64,000 bases of DNA, taken from Limnomonas spitsbergensis. Lineage: Eukaryota; Chlorophyta; Chlorophyceae; Chlamydomonadales. The notes under the pieces were generated by a model, which was not told the origin of the DNA, did not search any database, and saw only the letters and a list, made by a program, of their open reading frames with translations. A program made the translations under genes and the position numbers. Positions 1 to 11,459 of the stretch are shown here, in pieces. Each line of letters starts with the position of its first letter. Position 1 is the first letter of the stretch. Where the stretch lies: contig JAYJMM010000041.1 of NCBI GenBank assembly GCA_037349105.1, positions 3,658,001 to 3,722,000 on the forward strand, in the 5' to 3' direction.

Positions 1-1772
1 CTCTTAAGGCATTTGCTGCAGCATTCCTTCTTGGTTGAAGAGAGTGTGCACAGCTGGCCTGGTCCGTATTCATTTGCGCAACCTCTCAAGGCATTTGCTG
101 CAGCATTTCTTCCTGGTTGAAGAGAGTGTGCACAGCTGGCCTGATCCGTATTCATTTGCGCAACCTCTTAAGGCATTTGCTGCAGCATTCCTTTCTGGTT
201 GAAGAGAGTGTGCACAGCTGGCCTGGTCCGTATTCATTTGCGCAAACTCGTATGGCATCTGCTGCAGCATTTCTTCCTGGTTGAAGAGAGTGTGCACAGC
301 TGGCCTGGTCCGTATTCATTTGCGCAAACTCTCAAGGCATTTGCTGCAGCATTTCTTCCTGGTTGAAGAGAGTGTGCACAGCTGGCCTGGTCCGTATTCA
401 TTTGCGCAACCTCTTAAGGCATTTGCTGCAGCATTCCTTCCTGGTTGAAGAGAGTGTGCACAGCTGGCCTGGTCCGTATTCATTTGCGCAACCTCTCAAG
501 GCATTTGCTGCAGCATTTCTTCCTGGTTGAAGAGAGTGTGCACAGCTGGCCTGATCCGTATTCATTTGCGCAACCTCTTAAGGCATTTGCTGCAGCATTC
601 CTTTCTGGTTGAAGAGAGTGTGCACAGCTGGCCTGGTCCGTATTCATTTGCGCAAACTCTTATGGCATCTGCTGCAGCATTCCTTCCTTGTTGAAGAGAG
701 TGTGCACAGCTGGCCTGGTCCGTATTCATTTGCGCAAACTCTCAAGGCATTTGCTGCAGCATTACTTTCTGGTTTAAGAGAGTGTGCACAGCTGGCCTGG
801 TCCGTATTCATTTGCGCAACCTCTTATGGCATCTGCTGCAGTATTCCTTCCTGGTTGAAGAGAGTGTGCACAGCTGGCCTGGTCCGTATTCATTTGCGCA
901 ACCTCGTAAGGCATCTGCTGCAGCATGCCTTCCTGGTTGAAGAGAGTGTGCACTGCTGGCCTGGTCCGTATTCATTTGCGCAACCTCTTAAGGCATTTGC
1001 TGCAGCATTCCTTCTTGGTTGAAGAGAGTGTGCACAGCTGGCCTGGTCCGTATTCATTTGCGCAACCTCTCAAGGCATTTGCTGCAGCATTTCTTCCTTG
1101 TTGAAGAGAGTGTGCACAGCTGGCCTGATCCGTATTCATTTGCGCAACCACTTAAGGCATTTGCTGCAGCATTCCTTTCTGGTTGAAGAGAGTGTGCACA
1201 GCTGGCCTGGTCCGTATTCATTTGCGCAAACTCTCAAGGCATCTGCTGCAGCATTCCTTCCTTGTTGAAGAGAGTGTGCACAGCTGGCCTGGTCCGTATT
1301 CATTTGCGCAAACTCTCAAGGCATTTGCTGCAGCATTTCTTCCTGGTCGAAGAGAGTGTGCACAGCTGGCCTGGTCCGTATTCATTTGCGCAACCTCTTA
1401 AGGCATTTGCTGCAGCATTACTTTCTGGTTGTAGAGAGTGTGCACAGCTGGCCTGGTCCGTATTCATTTGCGCAACCTCTTATGGCATTTGCTGCAGCAT
1501 TCCTTCCTTGTTGAAGAGAGTGTGCACAGCTGGCCTGGTCCGTATTCATTTGCGCAACCTCTTAAGGCATTTGCTGCAGCATTCCTTCTTGGTTGAAGAG
1601 AGTTTGCACAGCTGGCCTGGTCCGTATTCATTCCTGCAACCTCTTAAGGCATTTGCTGCATCATTACTTTCTGGTTGAAGAGAGTGTGCACAGCTGGCCT
1701 GGTCCGTTTTCATTTGCGCAAACTCTTATGGCATCTGCTGCAGCATTCCTTCCTTGTTGAAGAGAGTGTGCA
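1..1772. repeat. 82-bp tandem satellite array, copy 1
   Basis: About 21 head-to-tail copies of an 82-bp unit with few substitutions. Each copy carries TTGCTGCAGCATT, GAAGAGAGTGTGCACAGC and GTCCGTATTCATTTGCGCAA. The array runs off the left edge. Some frames stay open for over 100 codons only because 82 is not a multiple of three and stops are rare; I regard it as non-coding. Confidence 0.97.
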
Positions 1773-2340
1773 TTGCTAGAAGTATACCAATCCTAAAGCA
1801 ATAGAGCGGTTCACAGTGTGCGAGAGCGGTGTTTAGAAAATATACCATGCCTTAGGCTATTGAGCACTTAGGCGCAAGAGTGGCTCTCAAAAAACTATAT
1901 ATAAAGCAAATAGAACGGTCGGGCGCAAGAGCGGTGTTCAGAAAATATACCAGTTTTAAGGCAACAGAGCAGTCAGGCGCAAGAGCGGTGCTTAAGAATA
2001 AGAATACTATTACTAAGCAATTAGACCTGTCAGACGAACGAGCCGTGCTGAGGAAATATACCAGAGCGAAGCACTGAGAGGAACCTCCTAGTCTTATACA
2101 GTCGACATCAGCAAATCTCCAGAAACCAGAGGAAACTAGTTGAGTGGAAGACTGCGCTTATCTCCTCTGTGCCATCGATGGTCGGGCAGGTCATGGCCTG
2201 AGTGTTTGTAAGTCTTGATTTGTTCTGACACCCTTGACACACACCATATCCTTGATCTCTGGCTCATCCCCCCAAAAGGAGAACAGCTGAGGGAAAACAA
2301 ACTGACTGTTTCCCCATGGATCTTGGAGTTGGACACCTAC
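1773..2340. repeat. Unique block of the duplicated unit, copy 1
   Basis: About 570 bp between the two satellite types. Its first 300 bp are a degenerate repeat of about 55-60 bp with the recurring words GCAAGAGCGGTG and AAATATACCA. The rest is non-repetitive. It reappears almost unchanged 4423 bp downstream. No supported gene. Confidence 0.85.
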
Positions 2341-4541
2341 GGGGCCGGGGCAGGGGTAGAGGCAAGGGCAGGGGCAGGGGCAGGGGCAGGGGCAGGGGTC
2401 AGGGGCGGGGGCGGGGGAAGGGGCGGGGTCAGGGGCAGTGGCAGGGGTCAGGGGGCAGGGGACAGGGGCAGAAGGCAGGAGCAGGGACAGAAGGCAGGAG
2501 TAGGGACAGGGGCCAGGAGCAGGGACAGGGGCAGGGGCAGGGAAAGAAGGCATGAGTAGGGACAAGGGGCAGGAGCAGGGATGGGGGACAGGAGAGGGAC
2601 AGAAGGCAGGAGCAGGGACAGAAGGCAGGAGCAGATATAGAAGACATGAGCAGGGACAGAAGGCAGGAGCATGGACAGGAGGCAGGAGCAGGGACAGAAG
2701 GCAGGAGCAGGGACAGAAGGCAGGAGCAGGGACAGAAGGCAGGAACATGGACATGGGGTAGGAGGAGGGACATGGGGCAGGAGCTGGAACAGAAGGCATG
2801 AGCAGTGACTGAAGGCAGGAGCAGGGACAGAAGGCAGGAGCAGGGACAGAAGGCAGGAGCAGGGACAGAAGGCAGGAGCAGGAACAGAAGGCAGGAGCAG
2901 TGACTGAAGGCAGGAGCAGGAACAGAAGGCATGAGCAGTGACTGAAGGCAGGAGCAGGGACAGAAGGCAGGAGCAGGGACAGAAGGCAAGAACATGGACA
3001 TGGGGCAGGAGGAGGGACAGGGGGCAGGAGCTGGAACAGAAGGCATGAGCAGTGACTGAAGGCAGGAGCAGGGACAGAAGGCAGGAGCAGGGACAGAAGG
3101 CAGGAGCAGGAACAGAAGGCAGGAGCAGGAACAGAAGGCAGGAGCAGGGACAGAAGGCAGGAGCAGGAACAGAAGGCAGGAGCAGGAACAGAAGGCAGGA
3201 GCAGGGACAGAAGGCAGGAGCAGGGACAGGGGACAGGAGCAGGGACAGAAGGCAGGAACAGGGACATGGGCAGGAGCAGGGACAGAAGGCAGGGGCATGG
3301 ACAGAAGGCAGGAGGAGGGACAGAAGGCAGGAACATGGACATGGGGTAGGAGGAGGGACATGGGGCAGGAGCTGGAACAGAAGGCATGAGCAGTGACTGA
3401 AGGCAGGAGCAGGGACAGAAGGCAGGAGCAGGGACAGAAGGCAGGAGCAGGGACAGAAGGCAGGAGCACGGACAGAAGGCAGGAGCAGGGACAGAAGGTA
3501 TGAGCAGGGAAATGGGGCAGGAGCTGGGACAAGGGGCAGGAGCAGGGACAGAAGGCAGGAACAGGGACATGGGCAGGAGCAGGGACAGAAGGCAGGGGCA
3601 TGGACAGAAGGCAGGAGCAGGGGCAGAAGGCAGGAACATGGACAGGGGGCAGGAGGAGGGACAGGGGGCAGGGGCTGGAATAGAAGGCAGGAGCAGTGAC
3701 TGAAGGCAGGAGCAGGAACAGAAGGCATGAGCAGTGACTGAAGGCAGGAGCAGGGACAGAAGGCAGGAGCAGGGACAGAAGGCAAGAACATGGACATGGG
3801 GCCGGAGGAGGGACAGGGGGCAGGAGCTGGAACAGAAGGCATGAGCAGTGACTGAAGGCAGGAGCAGGGACAGAAGGCAGGAGCAGGGACAGAAGGCAGG
3901 AGCAGGAACAGAAGGCAGGAGCATGAACAGAAGGCAGGAGCAGGGACAGAAGGCAGGAGCAGGAACAGAAGGCAGGAGCAGGAACAGAAGGCAGGAGCAG
4001 GGACAGAAGGCAGGAGCAGGGACAGGGGACAGGAGCAGGGACAGAAGGCAGGAACAGGGACATGGGCAGGAGCAGGGACAGAAGGCAGGGGCATGGACAG
4101 AAGGCAGGAGGAGGGACAGAAGGCAGGAACATGGACATGGGGTAGGAGGAGGGACATGGGGCAGGAGCTGGAACAGAAGGCATGAGCAGTGACTGAAGGC
4201 AGGAGCAGGGACAGAAGGCAGGTGCAGGGACAGAAGGCAGGAGCAGGGACAGAAGGCAGGAGCAGGGACAGAAGGCAGGAGCAGGGACAGAAGGTATGAG
4301 CAGGGAAATGGGGCAGGAGCTGGGACAAGGGGCAGGAGCAGGGACAGAAGGCAGGAGCAGGGACATGGGCAGGAGCAGGGACAGAAGGCAGGGGCATGGA
4401 CAGAAGGCAGGAGCAGGGGCAGAAGGCAGGAACATGGACAGGGGGCAGGAGGAGGGACAGGGGGCAGGGGCTGGAATAGAAGGCAGGAGCAGGGACAGAA
4501 GGCAGGAGCAGGAACAGAAGGCAGGAGCAGGGACAGAAGGC
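2341..4541. repeat. 19-bp purine-rich minisatellite, copy 1
   Basis: Tandem units of GGGACAGAAGGCAGGAGCA with variants (GGAACAG, GTGACTG, ACATGGACATGGGGC). The + strand is almost all purine, so the minus strand reads as long Cys/Pro/Ser frames without stops. Three units equal 57 nt, which explains the 19-residue periodicity in every frame. Interpreted as non-coding. Confidence 0.95.
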
Positions 4542-4566
4542 ACCCTAAACCCTACACCCTAAACCC
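4542..4566. repeat. Interstitial telomere-like repeat (CCCTAAA)
   Basis: Two CCCTAAACCC tracts separated by TACA, i.e. degenerate plant/green-algal TTTAGGG telomere repeats on the complementary strand. They lie inside the purine-rich minisatellite, where the array changes from regular to degenerate. Confidence 0.75.
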
Positions 4567-4900
4567 AGAAGGCATGCGCAAGGACAGGGGGCAGGAGCTA
4601 GGACAGAAGGCAGGAGCAGGGACTGAAGGCAGGAACAAGGACAGAAGGCAGGAGCAGGGGCAGAAGGCAAGAACATGGACATGGGGCAGGAGGAGGGACA
4701 TGGGGCAAGAGCTGGAACAGAAGGCGGAAGCAAGGACAGAGGGCAGGAGCAGGGACAGGGGACAGGAGCTAGGACAGAAGGCAGGAACAGGGACAGAAGG
4801 TAGGAGCAGGGGCAGGGGGCAGGAGCTGGGACAAGTGGCAGGAACATGGACAGAAGGCAGGAGCAGGGACAGGGGCAATAGTAGGGACAGAAGGCAGGGG
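4567..4900. repeat. Degenerate tail of the 19-bp minisatellite
   Basis: Same purine-rich words as the main array but with more variants. It ends abruptly at GGGGCATTCATTTGCGCAA, where the second 82-bp array begins in mid-unit. Confidence 0.85.
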
Positions 4901-6193
4901 CATTCATTTGCGCAACCTCTTAAGGCATTTGCTGCAGCATTCCTTCTTGGTTGAAGAGAGTGTGCACAGCTGGCCTGGTCCGTATTCATTTGCGCAACCT
5001 CTCAAGGCATTTGCTGCAGCATTTCTTCCTGGTTGAAGAGAGTGTGCACAGCTGGCCTGATCCGTATTCATTTGCGCAACCTCTTAAGGCATTTGCTGCA
5101 GCATTCCTTTCTGGTTGAAGAGAGTGTGCACAGCTGGCCTGGTCCGTATTCATTTGCGCAAACTCTTATGGCATCTGCTGCAGCATTCCTTCCTTGTTGA
5201 AGAGAGTGTGCACAGCTGGCCTGGTCCGTATTCATTTGCGCAAACTCTCAAGGCATTTGCTACAGCATTACTTTCTGGTTTTAGAGAGTGTGCACAGCTG
5301 GCCTGGTCCGTATTCATTCCGCAACCTCTTATGGCATCTGCTGCAGCATGCCTTCCTGGTTGAAGAGAGTGTGCACTGCTGGCCTGGTCCGTATTCATTT
5401 GCGCAACCTGTTAAGGCATTTGCTGCAGCATTTCTTCTTGGTTGAAGAGAGTGTGCACAGCTGGCCTGGTCCGTATTCATTTGCGCAACCTCTCAAGGCA
5501 TTTGCTGCAGCATTTCTTCCTTGTTGAAGAGAGTGTGCACAGCTGGCCTGATCCGTATTCATTTGCGCAACCTCTTAAGGCATTTGCTGCAGCATTCCTT
5601 TCTGGTTGAAGAGAGTGTGCACAGCTGGCCTGGTCCGTATTCATTTGCGCAAACTCTTATGGCATCTGCTGCAGCATTCCTTTCTTGTTGAAGAGAGTGT
5701 GCACAGCTGGCCTGGTCCGTATTCATTTGCGCAACCTCTCAAGGCATTTGCTGCAGCATTTCTTCCTGGTTGAAGAGAGTGTGCACAGCTGGCCTGGTCC
5801 GTATTCATTTGCGCAACCTCTTAAGGCATTTGCTGCAGCATTACTTTCTGGTTGTAGAGAGTGTGCACAGCTGGCCTGGTCCGTATTCATTTGCGCAACC
5901 TCTTATGGCATCTGCTGCAGCATTCCTTCCTGGTTTAAGAGAGTGTGCACAGCTGGCCTGGTCCGTATTCATTTGCGCAACCTCTTAAGGCATTTGCTGC
6001 AGCATTCCTTCTTGGTTGAAGAGAGTGTGCACAGCTGGCCTGGTCCGTATTCATTCCTGCAACCTCTTAAGGCATTTGCTGCATCATTACTTTCTGGTTG
6101 AAGAGAGTGTGCACAGCTGGCCTGGTCCGTATTCATTTGCACAAATTCTTATGGCATCTGCTGCAGCATTCCGTCCTGGTTGAAGAGAGTGTG
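4901..6193. repeat. 82-bp tandem satellite array, copy 2
   Basis: About 16 copies of the same 82-bp unit as at the left edge. It starts in mid-unit and ends at the same position of the unit as copy 1 (GTGTGCATTGCTAGAAG), consistent with duplication of the whole block. Confidence 0.97.
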
Positions 6194-6763
6194 CATTGCT
6201 AGAAGTATACCAGTCCTAAAGCAATAGAGCGGTTCACAGTGTGCCAGAGCGGTGTTTAGAAAATATACCATGCCTTAGGCTATTGAGCACTTAGGCGCAA
6301 GAGTGGCTCTCAAAAAACTATATATAAAGCAAATAGAACGGTCGGGCGCAAGAGCGGTGTTCAGAAAATATACCAGTTTTAAGGCAACAGAGCAGTCAGG
6401 CGCAAGAGCGGTGCTTAAGAATAAGAATACTATTACTAAGCAATTAGACTTGTCAGACGAACGAGCCGTGCTGAGGAAATATACCAGAGCGAAGCACTGA
6501 GAGGAACCTCCTAGTCTTATACAGTCGACATCAGCAAATCTCCAGAAACCAGAGGAAACTAGTTGAGTGGAAGACTGCGCTTATCTCCTCTGTGCCATCG
6601 ATGGTCGGGCAGGTCATGGCCTGAGTGTTTGTAAGTCTTGATTTGTTCTGACACCCTTGACACACACCATATCCTTGATCTCTGGCTCATCCCCCCAAAA
6701 GGAGAACAGCTGAGGGAAAACAAACTGACTGTTTCCCCATGGATCTTGGAGTTGGACACCTAC
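6194..6763. repeat. Unique block of the duplicated unit, copy 2
   Basis: Near-identical copy of 1771-2340 at an offset of 4423 bp, with only scattered substitutions. No supported gene. Confidence 0.9.
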
Positions 6764-8870
6764 GGGGCCGGGGCAGGGGTAGAGGCAAGGGCAGGGGCAG
6801 GGGCAGGGGCAGGGGTCAGGGGCGGGGGCGGGGGAAGGGGCGGGGTCAGGGGCAGTGGCAGGGGTCAGGGGGCAGGGGACAGGGGCAGAAGGCAGGAGCA
6901 GGGACAGAAGGCAGGAGTAGGGACAGGGGCCAGGAGCAGGGACAGGGGCAGGGGCAGGGAAAGAAGGCATGAGTAGGGACAAGGGGCAGGAGCAGGGATG
7001 GGGGACAGGAGAGGGACAGAAGGCAGGAGCAGGGACAGAAGGCAGGAGCAGATATAGAAGACATGAGCAGGGACAGAAGGCAGGAGCAGGGACAGGAGGC
7101 AGGAGCAGGGACAGAAGGCAGGAGCAGGGACAGAAGGCAGGAGCAGGGACAGAAGGCAGGAGCAGGGACATGGGGTAGGAGGAGGGACATGGGGCAGGAG
7201 CTGGAACAGAAGGCATGAGCAGTGACTGAAGGCAGGAGCAGGGACAGAAGGCAGGAGCAGGGACAGAAGGCAGGAGCAGGGACAGAAGGCAGGAGCAGGG
7301 ACAGAAGGCAGGAGCAGGGACAGAAGGCAGGAGCAGGAACAGAAGGCAGGAGCAGGAACAGAAGGCATGAGCATGGACAGAAGGCAGGAGCAGGAACAGA
7401 AGGCAGGAGCAGGGACAGAAGGCAGGAGCAGGGACAGAAGGCAGGAACATGGACATGGGGTAGGAGGAGGGACATGGGGCAGGAGCTGGAACAGAAGGCA
7501 TGAGCAGTGACTGAAGGCAGGAGCAGGGACAGAAGGCAGGAGCAGGGACAGAAGGCAAGAACATGGACATGGGGCAGGAGGAGGGACAGGGGGCAGGAGC
7601 TGGAACAGAAGGTATCAGCAGGAACAGAAGGCAGGAGCAGGGACAGAAGGCAGGAGCAGGGACAGAAGGCAGGAGCAGGGACAGAAGGCAAGAACATGGA
7701 CATGGGGTAGGAGGAGGGACATGGAGCAGGAGCTGGAACAGAAGGCAGGAGCAGGGACAGAAGGCAGGAGCAGGAACAGAAGGCAGGAGCAGGAACAGAA
7801 GGCAGGAGCAGGGACAGAAGGCAGGAGCAGGGACAGAAGGCAAGAACATGGACATGGGGCAGGAGGAGGGACAGGGGGCAGGAGCTGGAACAGAAGGCAT
7901 GAGCAGTGACTGAAGGCAGGAGCAGGGACAGGGACAGAAGGCAAGAACATGGACATGGGGCAGGAGGAGGGACAGGGGGCAGGAGCAGGAACAGAAGGCA
8001 GGAGCAGGGACAGAAGGCAGGAGCAGGGACAGAAGGCAGGAGCAGGGACAGAAGGCAGGAGCAGGGACAGAAGGCAGGAGCAGGGACAGAAGGCAGGAGC
8101 AGGGACAGAAGGCAGGAGCAGGAACAGAAGGCAGGAGCAGGAACAGAAGGCAGGAGCAGGGACAGAAGGCAGGAGCAGGGACAGAAGGCAGGAGCTGGAA
8201 CAGAAGGCAGGAGCAGGGACAGAAGGCAGGAGCAGGGACAGAAGGCAGGAGCAGGGACAGAAGGCAAGAACATGGACATGGGGCAGGAGGAGGGACAGGG
8301 GGCAGGAGCAGGAACAGAAGGTATGAGCAGGAACAGTAGGCAGGAGCAGGGACAGAAGGCAGGAGCAGGAACAGAAGGCAGGAGCAGGGACAGAAGGCAG
8401 GAGCAGGAACAGAAGGCAGGAGCAGGAACAGAAGGCAGGAGCAGGAACAGAAGGCAGGAGCAGGGACAGAAGGCAGGAGCAGGGACAGGGGACAGGAGCA
8501 GGGACAGAGGGCAGGAACAGGGACATGGGCAGGAGCAGGGACAGAAGGCAGGGGCATGGACAGAAGGCAGGAGCAGGGACAGAAGGCAGGAACATGGACA
8601 TGGGGTAGGAGGAGGGACATGGGGCAGGAGCTGGAACAGAAGGCATGAGCAGTGACTGAAGGCAGGAGCAGGGACAGAAGGCAGGAGCAGGGACAGAAGG
8701 CAGGAGCAGGGACAGAAGGCAGGAGCAGGGACAGAAGGCAGGAGCAGGGACAGAAGGTATGAGCAGGGAAATGGGGCAGGAGCTGGGACAAGGGGCAGGA
8801 GCAGGGACAGAAGGCAGGAACAGGGACATGGGCAGGAGCAGGGACAGAAGGCAGGGGCATGGACAGAAGG
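6764..8870. repeat. 19-bp purine-rich minisatellite, copy 2
   Basis: Second array of the 19-bp unit, with the same opening (ACCTACGGGGCCGGGGCAGG) as copy 1 and more perfect units in its middle. It ends at about 8870 in GGCCTAAGCGCGGACCTGG, the start of the next repeat family. Confidence 0.95.
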
Positions 8871-9386
8871 CCTAAGCGCGGACCTGGGTGGCAGGGACCG
8901 CTCACTGCTACCGGTTTCATGCAGCCTGTTTAATGCATGCTTATGGTTGCACACGTGGACAATAGCTGGACCGGTCATGCACCTTCCTGATAGGGGGGAA
9001 ACAATACCAGCCAACTGTCAGTTGCCCAAGCAGGCACCCAAGCGCGGACATGGGGAGAAGCGGTTGCTCTCCGGCACCAGTTTCATGCAGCCAATATAAT
9101 ACATGCTCATGGTTCCGCATGTGGGCAACAGCTGTACACGCATTGTACCTCCCTGATAGGGGTGGCAACAAGACCGGCATGCAGTCGGTCGTTCAAGCGG
9201 CACGCACCTAAGCACAGGCCCTGGTAGCATCGGCCGTTCACTGTTTTTAGTATCACGCAGTCAGTAGAATAAAGTTTCATGGTTGCGCATGTGGCCAATA
9301 GTTGTAATGGCATTGCACCGCCTGACCTCCCTGATGGGAGGCCAAACAAGACCGGCCCACGGCTGGTCGCCTAAGCAACACTTACC
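8871..9386. repeat. Three degenerate ~170-bp tandem repeats
   Basis: Three diverged units starting near 8871, 9038 and 9208. Each contains in order CC(T/C)AAGC(G/A), a T/A-rich segment around TTTCATGCAG, ATGGTTGC, and CTGAT(A/G)GG followed by AACAAGACCGGC or similar. A fourth start is visible at 9387. Non-coding; spacing and word order are conserved while sequence has drifted. Confidence 0.75.
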
Positions 9387-9407
9387 TAAGCGAGTACCTG
9401 GGTAGCA

Positions 9408-9790
9408 GCAGCGGTGTGCAAGCTAGCCAACAGCCCCATGTTGGTGCGCAAGATGGCCATCAACTCCATGCTGGTGGGCAAGCTGGCCACCAGCTCCATG
9501 CTGGTGTGCAAGTTGTCTTTCAGCTCCACGCCGGTGCGCAAGCTGACCGCCAAATCCATGCTGAAGCGCGCCTGGTGTGCAAGATGGCCAGAAGCTCCAC
9601 ACTGGTGGACAAGCTGGGCAGGATGTTGGTGTGCAAGCCCGCTACTCGCCAGCAGCTCCATGCTGGTGTGCAAGCTCGCTGCATGCGGCAGTAGGCCAGT
9701 AGCTCCAGGCTGATGGGCAAGCTGGCCACCAGCTTCTTGTTTGTGCGCAAGCTGGACAGCAACGCCAGGCTGATGTGCAATTTGGCCTGT
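9408..9790. repeat. 30-bp minisatellite
   Basis: About 12 diverged copies of a 30-bp unit, consensus close to GTGCGCAAGCTGGCCACCAG followed by CTCCATGCTG. Because 30 is divisible by three, several frames stay open; no start context, introns or flanking gene support translation. Confidence 0.85.
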
Positions 9791-10640
9791 GTTGCAGACA
9801 GGGGGACATGCATCAGCCTCCCCTGTTGCAGACTCAATTTCTGTTCATAGGGGAACAAACCATCACAGCAGTATTCACTCTTGAACGCATGAACACTTCA
9901 TCTCCGCCTCATTTACAAGGAATAGAGGAACTCACACGAATTCTTAAACAAAGTATGCACCTTCTGCTGCGCTTATCAAGTGCCATACATTACGAGCGCA
10001 TGCGAACATGCCAGCATTGTGCTCCTGCTGGGAGTACATACTGGCTACTTGAACAAAGCAAGAACATGCACACAGATATGCACACGACGAAGCTGCGATG
10101 CATTTCCATACGAGCGTTTTACTTGATGTTGAGCTGTGAAGATGACTAATGCCGACGCAAGAGGAATGACGACACTAGCAAGAGCGAGGGCCAGGAGCGA
10201 GCGAGCGGGCGCTCCTGTACCATTACTTCGACAGGGGAGAAAAAGCGGGCAGCTGAATTGATCGAGCTTCAAGCGTTAGATCAAGCGATCTTTTCCCTCC
10301 GTTTGAATCAATCGACCATTGAAAGCGGCCGAATCTTACCGACGTGCATCGTATGGTTTACTGCCGTATAAAAAGCTTGGACTTCAGAGAGATTGCGAAT
10401 GTTGCACACACAGCGCTTTGCACAGCTTTGCGTTATTGATATATCAATTATTATCTGATGTTCTTCTATGAATGGAACAATATGTGGAAATGTCCAGCGC
10501 AGAAAAACGCATAAGGGCTTCCTACATGAGCCAACAAGCTACGGACGGAGTAAATCTGAATGTACATCTACCTAGCCTAGCTATATGCTCAAGACTATGA
10601 CAATGGAGAGGCATCTGACCCACCAGATCTTCCTATCAAC
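9791..10640. other. Stretch without recognised gene
   Basis: Unique sequence. The open frame at 9775-10149 has no recognisable motif. No RNA gene or transposon terminus was seen. Confidence 0.4.
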
Positions 10641-10654
10641 CAACCCTTGATAAC

Positions 10655-10860
10655 AGCCCGTTCCCGACTGACAGCACGTTTCTGATTGGACCTGGGAAAC
10701 TTTCCGGGTTGTTTCCGGGTCGTTTTGAGCAGAAACACTGGACCCCGGAAAATCTCCGGGCCCTTTAGACCACCATGAATGGTACAGTACGTCTCTTGTT
10801 TTTCCGTGGACCTCCCCCCTCCCCGGAAATTCCAAAGACCCCGGAGAGTTTTCACTTTTC
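10655..10860. repeat. Foldback-related sequence
   Basis: Contains TTTCTGATTGGACCTGGGAA and repeated TTTCCGGG/CCCCGGAAA words that are the inverse of words in the hairpin at 11159-11316 (CCCAGGTCCAATCAGAAA). Probably a diverged or partial copy of the same foldback element. Confidence 0.5.
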
Positions 10861-11158
10861 AGGCCTTCGAATGGCTATTGTTTATAAATATTAATCGCCG
10901 CATTTTCTTCCCATGAACTTATCGGGCGGTAGTGATGGGGACGGCCCTAAAGAAAGGCCGCGGGCCGCCTCGGCCTTGGTCACTCCGCGAGCGAGTCATC
11001 CTTATCATCATTCTTATCATCATCAGCAGCAGCAGAAGCAGGTGCAACAGCGCAGATAACATATAGGCACACATTCGGCATTATCGCAGTAAACCCTGAA
11101 CCACGCAAGAGTAAGTACGCGGCCTCACATTCCGGTGTCTGGCTCCGGGGTAGTGTTT

Positions 11159-11316
11159 GCAGAAACACCCACCCCGGAAATCTCCCGAAGACCAGAAGAC
11201 CGTCGTACACGCTTTTTTCCCAGGTCCAATCAGAAATGTGATGTGAGACCTGGGAAGAATCGCGTACGACGGTCTTATGGTCTCCGGGAAAGTTCCCAGG
11301 TGGGTGTTCTTTCCGG
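11159..11316. repeat. Long imperfect inverted repeat (foldback element)
   Basis: The left arm 11159-11225 and right arm 11247-11316 pair over about 65 nt. Examples are AACACCCACC with GGTGGGTGTT, AGACCGTCGTAC with GTACGACGGTCT, and TCCCAGGTC with GACCTGGGA, around a loop of about 21 nt. No coding capacity. Boundaries and target duplication were not resolved. Confidence 0.7.
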
Positions 11317-11459
11317 AGAGGGTGGAAGAACTTTCAGAGGAACTTTCGATAGCTTTCGTAATTCCCCCCCACACTTGTATCCTCCACCAATCAGATTCGG
11401 GCTGTTAGTACGACGCCTAACGATTCTGTGGAATAGTCCGGTGATGGTAGGATGATAGC

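Noticed and set aside
1..1770. CRISPR-like or coding interpretation of the 82-bp array
   Set aside because: Units are contiguous with no variable spacers, and frames shift every unit. It is a satellite in eukaryotic DNA.
2191..8920. Minus-strand frames of up to 768 codons rich in Cys, Pro, Ser and Leu (CLLSLLLPSVPAPAFCPCS type)
   Set aside because: They are the complement of the 19-bp purine minisatellite. Every frame of this array is open, with a 19-residue period, and there is no conserved terminal domain; composition explains them.
9386..9858. Open frames across the 30-bp minisatellite
   Set aside because: A repeat length divisible by three keeps several frames open on both strands at once, which is not evidence of translation.
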